23,051 bases of DNA from a virus (IMGVR_UViG_3300035670_001291:1-23051), one strand, 5' to 3'. Shown: positions 1 through 4,990, counted from the first letter of the stretch. The notes: generated by a model from the sequence alone, not told the origin. Made by a program: numbers and translations.

Positions 1-126
1 TCATAACATTCTCCAAATGAAATAAAATAAACCAACCCAAAAGCCAATGATTGCACAGGTAAAAATAAACTTAAATGTAAAATATCCAATCTTATCAAAC
101 CAATACTCAAATGTTTGCTTACTCAT
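1..126 (-). CDS. 41-aa membrane protein with the MSKQT-array N-terminus
   Basis: Small gene translated from the ATG at 126 to a TGA at 1-3. It is the last visible member of the MSKQT array. It shares the first residues (MSKQTFEYW) with its four upstream neighbours but then becomes a hydrophobic segment (about residues 17-38, rich in F, I, G and W) that looks like one transmembrane helix. Its start overlaps the previous stop by 8 bases (ATGAGTAA), preceded by a GAGG Shine-Dalgarno inside the upstream gene. Its own end reads TTATGA, so a further gene may begin by ATGA overlap beyond the left edge. The function is unknown. The placement of start, RBS and stop makes it a credible gene despite its length. 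Confidence 0.6.
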   Translation of the reverse strand: MSKQTFEYWFDKIGYFTFKFIFTCAIIGFWVGLFYFIWRML

Positions 127-135
127 GGTCGCCTC
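114..135 (-). repeat. array junction repeat, D/E boundary
   Basis: A 22-base copy of the junction repeat. On the minus strand it reads GAGGCGACC-ATG-AGTAAGCAAA. It holds the end of member D, the Shine-Dalgarno and the start of the 41-aa gene. Confidence 0.8.
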
Positions 136-340
136 GTATAAATTCATCCCAGTATTTATTGCCGTTGTAATTTTCATCATCTATTAAAACTACTTCAGCT
201 ACACAATTACCAGTATTGATTATTTGTTCTTTCTCCATTTGCTTGGCTTGGTTAAATGCGTCTAAAAATGCTTCTCTAACTCTTGGGAACTTCATAAGCT
301 GCAACTTCTCCAACCAATCCACCGCTGTTTGCTTACTCAT
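119..340 (-). CDS. MSKQT-array small protein, member D (73 aa)
   Basis: The start was chosen at the ATG at 340 (MSKQTAVDWL) and not the upstream ATG at 361, because the internal start sits 5 bases after a GGAGG Shine-Dalgarno and all array members share it. The N-terminal MSKQTAVDWLEKL is followed by a helical, charged stretch with the array motif QAKQMEKEQI (about residues 32-41) and a C-terminus ending RGDHE. This last part departs from the YGGDHE of its siblings but keeps the bases needed for the next gene's RBS. It overlaps both neighbours by 8 bases. It resembles small proteins often present in several copies in Bacteroidota phages. I know no function for that family. Confidence 0.75.
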   Translation of the reverse strand: MSKQTAVDWLEKLQLMKFPRVREAFLDAFNQAKQMEKEQIINTGNCVAEVVLIDDENYNGNKYWDEFIRGDHE

Positions 341-361
341 GGTCGCCTCCGTAGGTTTCAT
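321..361 (-). repeat. array junction repeat, C/D boundary (41 bp)
   Basis: This 41-base stretch matches 598-638 at 39 of 41 positions. It encodes the ETYGGDHE end of member C and the first residues of member D in overlapping frames, with GGAGG as the ribosome binding site. Confidence 0.85.
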
Positions 362-617
362 TGTAGTATTGTTTTGCTTGTTTAGTTGCTTCCATTTCTA
401 ATGGATGTATAAGCCCTATTAAGTATGCATCCTCTATTTGCTCTTTTTCTTTTTGTAAGGCTTGGTGAAAAAACTCGTCTAATTTTTCGGGCTGTATTCT
501 AATTACAAGGTAATTGAAACTATCGCCTTTTTGGTTATAGTATAATTCCGAACCCCAATGTATAGACGTATTTTCTATACTTTGCTTCAACCACTCCACC
601 GACGTTTGCTTACTCAT
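333..617 (-). CDS. MSKQT-array small protein, member C (94 aa)
   Basis: Start at the ATG at 617 (MSKQTSVEWL), preceded by GGAGG with 5-base spacing. The ATG at 656 is in frame but lies inside the upstream gene. This is the longest member. An extra segment with about 25 additional residues (roughly 20-45) separates the conserved N-terminal motif from the helical motif ALQKEKEQIEDAY, and it ends KQYYNETYGGDHE. Overlaps with both neighbours are 8 bases. The conserved ends flank a variable middle, which is the pattern expected of a paralogous cassette family. The function is unknown. Confidence 0.78.
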   Translation of the reverse strand: MSKQTSVEWLKQSIENTSIHWGSELYYNQKGDSFNYLVIRIQPEKLDEFFHQALQKEKEQIEDAYLIGLIHPLEMEATKQAKQYYNETYGGDHE

Positions 618-638
618 GGTCGCCTCCGTAGGTTTCAT
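598..638 (-). repeat. array junction repeat, B/C boundary (41 bp)
   Basis: Near-identical to 321-361, with two adjacent mismatches. It encodes the end of member B and the start of member C. This repeat could support recombination that adds or removes a member. Confidence 0.85.
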
Positions 639-858
639 AGTAGTAATCATATGCATTGCCTAAACATTCAGTGCCTTTATGCATATATTCTATTGTATTC
701 AATTGCCCTTGCTGATATGCTTTTACTATTTGAATTTTTTCTATTTGTTTAGAATAATTAACTACATCTGCAATATAGTCCCATTTGCTTAATGGTATAT
801 AGTCTATTGCTTGGTTTATGTTAATTACCAACCACTCAACCGCAGTTTGCTTACTCAT
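610..858 (-). CDS. MSKQT-array small protein, member B (82 aa)
   Basis: Start at the ATG at 858 (MSKQTAVEWL), 5 bases after a GGAGG. The ATG at 906 would add a tail that merely reads through the upstream gene. The centre contains YSKQIEKIQIVKAYQQGQ, which aligns by eye with the QMEKEQI motif of its siblings, and the end is YYYETYGGDHE. Its last codons are nearly identical in DNA to those of member C (39 of 41 bases, 598-638 against 321-361). Probably soluble and helical. The function is unknown. Confidence 0.78.
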   Translation of the reverse strand: MSKQTAVEWLVININQAIDYIPLSKWDYIADVVNYSKQIEKIQIVKAYQQGQLNTIEYMHKGTECLGNAYDYYYETYGGDHE

Positions 859-867
859 TGTCGCCTC
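846..867 (-). repeat. array junction repeat, A/B boundary
   Basis: A 22-base copy with one substitution (ACAATG in place of ACCATG on the minus strand). It holds GGAGG, the end of member A and the start of member B. Confidence 0.8.
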
Positions 868-1069
868 CGTATGGTAATTCACCATGATAGAGTCTGTAAT
901 AATCATATCCGGTCACATCCATTGCCCTACGCTCCCATGCTTTTGCAATTTGCTCGCGTTCCATTTGTCTTGCTGTAATGAAAAATCCAACTAACTCCTC
1001 AAGTTCATGTACATTATTTTCCAACATTTGCTGCCATAACCAATCTACTGCTGTTTGTTGCTTACTCAT
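851..1069 (-). CDS. MSKQT-array small protein, member A (72 aa)
   Basis: First gene of the array in transcription order. It starts at the ATG at 1069, 8 bases after an AGGAG, and overlaps the stop of the 68-aa gene upstream by 8 bases. The N-terminus has one extra Q (MSKQQTAVDWL). The middle carries ARQMEREQIAKAWERR, matching the array motif, and the end is PYGGDNE. The D-N-E ending, compared with D-H-E in members B and C, comes from a single base change next to the following start codon. The function is unknown. It belongs to the same family as the next three genes. Confidence 0.78.
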   Translation of the reverse strand: MSKQQTAVDWLWQQMLENNVHELEELVGFFITARQMEREQIAKAWERRAMDVTGYDYYRLYHGELPYGGDNE

Positions 1070-1268
1070 CTCTATACTCCTGATACGGATCTCTTAAATT
1101 GCGAATCTTAACAAGCTCGCGTTTATGTATTGTCATTCTTGCTATGCTTACCATCTCTTTCTCGAAGCGGTCATACGCCCACTCTCTGACATCCTCTTCG
1201 GATAGCGAGTAGTCTAGGAGCACATCGTCCTCATCGAATGCGCCCCAGACTTCGAAGGTGTGACTCAT
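1062..1268 (-). CDS. hypothetical acidic protein (68 aa)
   Basis: ORF from the ATG at 1268, overlapping the ATPase stop by 4 bases (ATGA), to a TAA at 1062 that overlaps member A by 8 bases. The N-terminal half is acidic (FDEDDVLLDYSLSEEDVREW) and the C-terminal half basic, ending RDPYQEYRDE. There are no cysteines, membrane segments or recognisable motifs. The tight overlaps on both sides support it as a real gene translated with the Sak4-like ATPase and the array. I do not recognise the family. Confidence 0.7.
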   Translation of the reverse strand: MSHTFEVWGAFDEDDVLLDYSLSEEDVREWAYDRFEKEMVSIARMTIHKRELVKIRNLRDPYQEYRDE

Positions 1269-2158
1269 CTCACCACCTCTTCAAACTTACCACTCTCTTT
1301 ATTCCATTGCAAGCCGCGTTCTCCGAATGTAGTCACGACTGAAGCCCACACCGCGCGCTTTAAAGCATCCTCAAGGCCTGCTTTGCTAAGGTCCGAGACA
1401 AACTTATTCGCATCTTTTGCGGCTTTGGCTTTTTCAGTCCACTCGGATACGAGTGCAATTGCTGCCTCTTGCTCTTTGGAGCGTCGGCTAATTGCACTCT
1501 TGGTATGTTCGATAATATCAGCAAGGCAAGTAGTCATAGAGTGCAAGCCATCGACGTGAACAGGTGCAATTTCCGCGCAGTTCTTGGCTACAATGCTATC
1601 AGAGAGGTCAAAGGTTAGCACGCGCTTATTGCCTTGCGTTGTATAGTATCCGACAAGGTCACATGACTGCATAAGTAGGTCATAACTTGCGCCTGGTATC
1701 AAAGGGCGCTTGATACGCATATCGCCTTCTTCTTTCTCTTTTGCGTGTGCAATGAATACGACGTTTTTACCGGATAGCTTCAAAGGCGTAAAAAACTCTT
1801 GGAATATACGCTTTGTTTCGCCCCATAGTTTGATTGTATTGCGAAGAAGTCCGGGGTTGTTTGATACAAGGTGCATCTGCATTAATTCAATCACCGTGCC
1901 TGCTGTGTCCACGATAATAGTATCATGCTGTGCGAGGATTGCATCAAGTTCGGTCTTATTCGATAACAAGTCCTGCCATGACTCAAACTGCAAGCCGTTC
2001 TTAAGCAAAGAGGATCTATGAAGCCCTCTGTCGAAGTCTAATACAATTGGATTCGGCGCGGTATTCGCAAGCGTAGTCTTGCCGATCCCAGGATCGCCGT
2101 AAATTAGGACATTGAGCCCTGTTACTGTCATTCCGCTTGTTTGTGTGATGTGTCTCAT
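1265..2158 (-). CDS. Sak4-like phage RecA-fold ATPase (AAA_24 type)
   Basis: A 297-aa P-loop NTPase of the phage nucleotide-binding type. It has Walker A GDPGIGKT at residues 21-28, the strand PIVLDFDRGL at about 37-46, a Walker B strand TIIVDT at 80-85, and a later strand NVVFIAHAKEKEEGD followed by the RPLIPGASYDLL segment. This layout is typical of phage Sak4-like single-strand annealing or recombination ATPases, which are known to promote homologous recombination and often work with a phage single-stranded DNA binding protein. No SSB is visible nearby. The C-terminal 80 residues are helical and charged. The start at 2158 is supported by AAAGGAG 6-7 bases upstream. Its position in the small-gene module fits a DNA-metabolism role. 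The exact subfamily is inferred from motifs only. Confidence 0.82.
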   Translation of the reverse strand: MRHITQTSGMTVTGLNVLIYGDPGIGKTTLANTAPNPIVLDFDRGLHRSSLLKNGLQFESWQDLLSNKTELDAILAQHDTIIVDTAGTVIELMQMHLVSNNPGLLRNTIKLWGETKRIFQEFFTPLKLSGKNVVFIAHAKEKEEGDMRIKRPLIPGASYDLLMQSCDLVGYYTTQGNKRVLTFDLSDSIVAKNCAEIAPVHVDGLHSMTTCLADIIEHTKSAISRRSKEQEAAIALVSEWTEKAKAAKDANKFVSDLSKAGLEDALKRAVWASVVTTFGERGLQWNKESGKFEEVVR

Positions 2159-2180
2159 GCTGTTTCTCCTTTAAAAAAAA

Positions 2181-2366
2181 TTATCTTTCGTAATCGATGC
2201 CTAAAAGGTGCATCTGTTCTGTTGCTTCTTCAAGTTCGTTCTCTGCTTGCTCTAGTTCTTTCTCAAGGGCTCGGACTCTTTCTGTTGCTTTCATGTGTCT
2301 AGCAATTGCCTCTCGGCATTTCATTTGTTCGACCTCTACCATTGTGTCAATATCGCATTCATTCAT
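2181..2366 (-). CDS. small coiled-coil protein (61 aa)
   Basis: ORF overlapping the HTH gene stop by 4 bases (ATGA) and ending just before the AAAGGAG of the ATPase gene. From about residue 12 to 52 it is a highly charged helix with heptad-like spacing (RVRALEKELEQAENELEEA), so a coiled coil is likely. A single cysteine lies near each of positions 4 and 17. It may be a dimerising accessory factor for its neighbours, but nothing in the sequence shows which. Function unknown. Confidence 0.7.
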   Translation of the reverse strand: MNECDIDTMVEVEQMKCREAIARHMKATERVRALEKELEQAENELEEATEQMHLLGIDYER

Positions 2367-2575
2367 GCTAATACTCCAAAGTGTTTATTAAGTTCTTCGA
2401 CATTAAGTAAGTACATTGTTTTTTGTCCGTATGGTAGTGTCTTGATTTTGCGCAGTGTTGGTTTTTTCTCGTTGCGCTCATCATCTGCGGGGCGTCCTGT
2501 AGCCATATAGTGCAAGAGCCGCTTTGATACGCCATACATATCGGCGGCTTCGCTAATTGTTACCCATGCGCTCAT
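2363..2575 (-). CDS. MerR/excisionase-type HTH protein (70 aa)
   Basis: The start was set at the ATG at 2575, not the in-frame ATG at 2599, because AGGAGAT lies immediately upstream of the former. The N-terminus WVTISEAADMYGVSKRLLHY is a typical small helix-turn-helix of the MerR/excisionase (HTH_17-like) kind: T-I-S-E-A-A as the first helix, Y-G-V-S as the turn. A basic wing follows (GRPADDERNEKKPTLRKIKT), then a short C-terminal segment LLNVEELNKHF, typical of such proteins. It probably binds DNA as a regulator of this operon or as an excisionase-like factor. No integrase is visible in the window, so a regulator is the more cautious reading. Confidence 0.75.
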   Translation of the reverse strand: MSAWVTISEAADMYGVSKRLLHYMATGRPADDERNEKKPTLRKIKTLPYGQKTMYLLNVEELNKHFGVLA

Positions 2576-2670
2576 TTTATCTCCTGTCCGTAAAGCCAAA
2601 AGTCATAAGCTCGGATTGCTACAAAGCAAAGTGCAAGTATTACGGCTAAGTGCCATAGTTTGAGTTTCAT
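2572..2670 (-). CDS. micro-ORF, predicted 32-aa membrane peptide
   Basis: ATG at 2670 to TGA at 2572, overlapping the HTH gene by 4 bases (ATGA). The sequence MKLKLWHLAVILALCFVAIR is a short positive N-terminus followed by one hydrophobic helix, then AYDFWLYGQEIK. Its last codons carry the AGGAG used by the HTH gene, and its own start overlaps the upstream micro-ORF by ATGA. The chain of overlaps is the main evidence that it is translated. Function unknown. Small phage membrane peptides can be inhibitors or holin-like, but nothing specific is seen. Confidence 0.5.
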   Translation of the reverse strand: MKLKLWHLAVILALCFVAIRAYDFWLYGQEIK

Positions 2671-2777
2671 CTGATTATTCCGTTGATTAGTGAATACATA
2701 ATGATATAGCCGAAAAATAGAACCCAGCATATGCCGATAATTGCGGTCATGACTTCGTCTTTAAAATCCTCATTCAT
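2667..2777 (-). CDS. micro-ORF, predicted 36-aa membrane peptide
   Basis: ATG at 2777 to TGA at 2667. The acidic N-terminus MNEDFKDEVM is followed by a hydrophobic helix (about residues 11-34, TAIIGICWVLFFGYIIMYSL). It overlaps the next micro-ORF by ATGA and starts 2 bases after the stop of the previous one. An alternative in-frame ATG at 2773 does not exist (2773 is out of frame), so the start is reasonably clear. It is a likely single-pass inner membrane peptide of unknown function. Confidence 0.5.
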   Translation of the reverse strand: MNEDFKDEVMTAIIGICWVLFFGYIIMYSLINGIIR

Positions 2778-2779
2778 TT

Positions 2780-2908
2780 TCAGCCTCGTAAAACGATTAT
2801 CCATTTGCCGTTGTAGGGGACAACTTTTGCCTCGCCTGGTGGATACATAAACAGTGCGGTCATTGCATCTTTGTATGTTTGGTAGATTTTGTGTGGTTTG
2901 AGTTTCAT
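2780..2908 (-). CDS. micro-ORF, 42-aa basic protein
   Basis: ATG at 2908, preceded by GGAG with 8-base spacing, to TGA at 2780. The sequence begins MKLKPHKIYQTYKDAMTALF and continues with a beta-like end (AKVVPYNGKWIIVLRG). It is the first gene after the promoter at 2949-2979, with a leader of about 35 bases. No known family is recognised. The strong RBS and its position directly after the promoter make it plausible as a translated gene. Confidence 0.55.
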   Translation of the reverse strand: MKLKPHKIYQTYKDAMTALFMYPPGEAKVVPYNGKWIIVLRG

Positions 2909-2948
2909 CGCGTTCACTCCGTTTGTTAGTGCGTTGTTAATTACGGTG

Positions 2949-2979
2949 CGAACATACGCAATATGTGAACACGTGTCAA
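2949..2979 (-). promoter_or_regulatory. candidate promoter for the left small-gene operon
   Basis: On the minus strand there is TTGACA (2974-2979), a 17-base spacer and TATGTT (2951-2956), close to a sigma70 consensus. The same bases also read as TTG, 20 bases, then TATGTTCG, one mismatch from the Bacteroidota -7 element TAnnTTTG. The start would be near 2943, about 35 bases upstream of the first micro-ORF. A perfect 8-bp palindrome ACACGTGT (2969-2976) overlaps the upstream box and could be an operator. Confidence 0.6.
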
Positions 2980-2992
2980 GTATTTTTTTTAA

Positions 2993-3205
2993 TTATCTAA
3001 TTATTTCCACTTTGTTAGGTAGGTCAAGCGAGCGTAAGTAGTTGAATTCTCGGGGAGTTATGGCAATAACAAAAATTTTCGTAATGTCGCGAATTTCTGC
3101 AAGGTTTGCGACAGATTGCAGCGTAGGCACGGCGGCTCGATAGCTCTCGCCTGAAATTTTATGTATTTCTATTTGAATCATTTTAGTATATTTGAGTGTC
3201 ATCAT
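2993..3205 (-). CDS. hypothetical protein (70 aa, or 62 aa from an internal start)
   Basis: ORF lying alone between the late-operon terminators and the small-gene promoter. Three in-frame ATG codons compete (3205, 3202, 3181). The protein from 3181 begins MIQIEIHKISGESYRAAVP, which looks like a natural beta-strand start, but no clear Shine-Dalgarno precedes any of them. The rest alternates predicted strands and helices (LAEIRDITKIFVIAITPREFNYLRSL). There are no membrane segments or known motifs. The function is unknown. It may be transcribed from its own promoter, which I could not identify. Confidence 0.5.
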   Translation of the reverse strand: MMTLKYTKMIQIEIHKISGESYRAAVPTLQSVANLAEIRDITKIFVIAITPREFNYLRSLDLPNKVEIIR

Positions 3206-3250
3206 GCTTCATTTTTGCAGGTGGCCAAATACTCAAAGCATTGGCGTGCT

Positions 3251-3281
3251 AAAAAGGCTAACCGGGGAAGTTAGCCTTTTT
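3251..3281. terminator. bidirectional intrinsic terminator
   Basis: Perfect 12-bp inverted repeat AAAAAGGCTAAC / GTTAGCCTTTTT around a 7-base loop. It has a T run on the 3' side in both directions. On the minus strand it would end the late structural operon. Confidence 0.85.
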
Positions 3282-3345
3282 TATTTGCATTATACGGAAT
3301 TTTTACGTAGGTTGCAATCAGCGGCCCATCATAGCCGTCACTTAT
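3271..3345 (-). other. possible non-AUG micro-ORF or gene remnant (24 codons)
   Basis: Between the two hairpins, the minus strand carries a strong SD-like GGGGGGAG, then an open frame from an ATA at 3345 that encodes ISDGYDGPLIATYVKIPYN and closes with NKKG and a TAA inside the 3251-3281 hairpin. The frame is open back to a TAG at about 3392 but holds no ATG, GTG or TTG. A GTG at 8-base spacing in another frame gives only 7 codons. It could be a remnant, an ATA-initiated peptide or chance. Confidence 0.2.
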
Positions 3346-3370
3346 AGTTCTCCCCCCAAGTTGGACAAGA

Positions 3371-3403
3371 CCCTAGCAGAGTGTGCATCTGCTAGGGTTT
3401 TTT
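3371..3403 (+). terminator. strong hairpin with T tract on the plus strand
   Basis: Perfect 10-bp inverted repeat CCCTAGCAGA / TCTGCTAGGG, 7-base loop, followed by TTTTTT on the plus strand. On the minus strand it is preceded by the A run, lacks a U tract, and contains the TAG stop of the 65-aa gene. As drawn it best terminates plus-strand transcription. On the minus strand it may act as a 3' end stabiliser ahead of the next terminator. Confidence 0.7.
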
Positions 3404-3589
3404 ACTATACCAATCTTCTTTCATCACTCGTAGCATAAACTTAGCCGTAGCCGCTTCGCCTTGTGCAAAAGGGAGCTGGTCGCTATCTTTGATTGCGCGC
3501 AAGATCGCCTGTGCTGGCTTCAAGCCTTTGCTTGCAGCATACTTCTTGATAATCTTCACATCCTCGGGGTCGGTTATGCGAATTGTCAT
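3392..3589 (-). CDS. small ribbon-helix-helix-like protein (65 aa)
   Basis: Last gene of the late operon. MTIRITDPEDVKIIKKYAAS, followed by GLKPAQAILRAIKD, has the pattern of an Arc/MetJ ribbon-helix-helix fold: a short beta strand with alternating polar residues, helix A ending at a glycine, and helix B beginning K-P-A-Q. A 30-residue tail follows (ending VMKEDWYSKKP). It starts by TAATG overlap with the 59-aa gene. Its stop lies in the stem of the 3371-3403 hairpin. It may be a DNA-binding regulator. The fold call rests on the first 35 residues only. Confidence 0.6.
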   Translation of the reverse strand: MTIRITDPEDVKIIKKYAASKGLKPAQAILRAIKDSDQLPFAQGEAATAKFMLRVMKEDWYSKKP

Positions 3590-3768
3590 TAGGCATTACC
3601 GCCTAGTATCTCGCCAATTACATATTCCCATGTATCCGATACATCGTATTCTGTGCCATTAGTTAGGATTAGCCTGCAGATTTCCTCGCCTTTAAATGCT
3701 TCTTGAATGCTATTATTTGGAAGCGTAAAAGTATCTCCTGTGTTTGCATCAGTGAATGTTTTTGACAT
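3589..3768 (-). CDS. hypothetical 59-aa protein in the tail operon
   Basis: Read directly from the minus strand: ATG at 3768, sharing one base with the TAA of the 165-aa gene (TAATG), to a TAA at 3589 that shares one base with the next ATG. The sequence starts MSKTFTDANTGDTFTLPNN, contains EEICRLILTNGTEYDVSDTW, and ends EILGGNA. It looks like a small beta-rich domain. It is flanked by coupled genes on both sides, so it is very likely translated. No family is recognised, and its position suggests a minor virion or late accessory protein. Confidence 0.65.
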   Translation of the reverse strand: MSKTFTDANTGDTFTLPNNSIQEAFKGEEICRLILTNGTEYDVSDTWEYVIGEILGGNA

Positions 3769-4265
3769 TAGTCTGTCTCCACTACGATTTGTGCAACAAT
3801 ACGGCCTGTTGAGTTAAAAGTATAAGCGGCTCGAACTTCAGGAACGAGATAAAGCGTTGATGAGTTAGTCTGAAGCACAAAAGGCAAGTCAATTGTTTTC
3901 TCAACGCTTGCAACATTGGAGGCACAATCAATCCAATCAGTATTCAAGAATGATACCGTGCCTAAAAAGGCATCAAGTTGTGTTCCTGTGAATGCTTGAG
4001 CTGCGTTCCGTGCGGCTGGCACGATTGCAGAGCCGAATAGCCACAAGCGAAGTGCTGGCTTTTGAATGCTTCCACTTGTTGCGGTTTCTTTCATCATAAT
4101 TCGCACTACATTTCCTGACATACCTACTGCTCTTGCAACAGGTCCGAATGCGACTGCATTTGAAGAAAGTATATCGCCGGTAGCATAGGCATTTGTATCA
4201 AATTGCCCAAAGTCACCAACTACTCGCCTTCTATCTTTGCCGTATTTTCCTGAGTAAAATTCCAT
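3768..4265 (-). CDS. beta-rich tail-operon protein (165 aa)
   Basis: Follows the adhesin candidate by 14 bases and is coupled to the 59-aa gene by TAATG. The body alternates short hydrophobic strands and glycine/serine turns (YATGDILSS, VVRIMMKETATSG, LRLWLFGSA, TLYLVPEVRAAYTF) and ends STGRIVAQIVVETD. That composition fits a beta-sandwich virion protein such as a tail accessory or decoration protein. No catalytic motif is visible. It lies downstream of all core tail genes, where phages usually keep host-recognition and appendage genes. Function is inferred from context only. Confidence 0.65.
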   Translation of the reverse strand: MEFYSGKYGKDRRRVVGDFGQFDTNAYATGDILSSNAVAFGPVARAVGMSGNVVRIMMKETATSGSIQKPALRLWLFGSAIVPAARNAAQAFTGTQLDAFLGTVSFLNTDWIDCASNVASVEKTIDLPFVLQTNSSTLYLVPEVRAAYTFNSTGRIVAQIVVETD

Positions 4266-4279
4266 TGTTGATCCTGTTA

Positions 4280-4990
4280 TTAGAGAATAAGTCTTGTTGA
4301 ATGTTCGAGATCGGATAGTCTAAATACTTGCAAGTTAGCATAGGTATTAAAGCTATTAAAACTCACATTGCTATTGCTTGAATACAATCTGATTTTAAAG
4401 CCCGGTAATCCGCCGCCATTATTTTTAAATGCTTGCTCTGGCGCATTGAATAGCGTTGATCCATTTATTTGAGGATGCTTGCTTGTAAATCTATAATCCA
4501 TGTAAGTTGAGTATACTTCATAATTAGGGCTGTTGAGAGTAACATTTGATACTAACTTTATGCCCCATTCATGCCCTGCATTTACTTCAGGTGCGAAAAA
4601 AAATGCTTTTACAAAATACCAACCGGGTTTTCGAACATAGATATAGCGATCATACCAATTATACCAATACAAAGGCGATGAGACGATATTTCTTGTTTGA
4701 TTCCACGGAATATCAACTCCAACACTACCAGCATTAAAGTAAAAATCATTTATTCCTGTGATTTCAAATCCTGTGTTTTGCATATCCTGTTTTAAGGATG
4801 TTGCAGTCGCTTCGGCGCTTGCTTTTGCTTTTGCAAGAGTTGAATACGATACATCGCTTGAAGTATCTATAATTGTTTGTTCATTATTTACAACGGCATC
4901 AACATTATATTCGCTTGGATTGGTATCTACATCAAAAGCTACTTGCTGTCTTCCAATGCCGGCTGGCCTTATGGGTTCATTGAATTTCAT
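4280..4990 (-). CDS. candidate receptor-binding or tail appendage protein (236 aa)
   Basis: Starts by TAATG overlap with the 612-aa tail-tip gene. Residues 1-35 are extended. Residues about 45-70 (YSTLAKAKASAEATATSLKQ) form an alanine-rich helix that could be a trimeric coiled-coil stalk. The C-terminal 150 residues are rich in W, Y, F, N and G (DIPWNQTR, SPLYWYNWYDRYIYV, RKPGWYFVKAFFF), as in jelly-roll or C1q-like binding heads. A stalk plus an aromatic beta head after the tail tip suggests a receptor-binding protein. No enzymatic motif is seen. It could also be a structural tail-tip accessory. Confidence 0.6.
   Translation of the reverse strand: MKFNEPIRPAGIGRQQVAFDVDTNPSEYNVDAVVNNEQTIIDTSSDVSYSTLAKAKASAEATATSLKQDMQNTGFEITGINDFYFNAGSVGVDIPWNQTRNIVSSPLYWYNWYDRYIYVRKPGWYFVKAFFFAPEVNAGHEWGIKLVSNVTLNSPNYEVYSTYMDYRFTSKHPQINGSTLFNAPEQAFKNNGGGLPGFKIRLYSSNSNVSFNSFNTYANLQVFRLSDLEHSTRLIL

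Noticed and set aside
2945-2972. A LexA-like half-site (CGAACATACG) near the promoter
   Set aside because: Only one half of the CGAAC-type box is present and the other half does not match, so it is not a supported operator.
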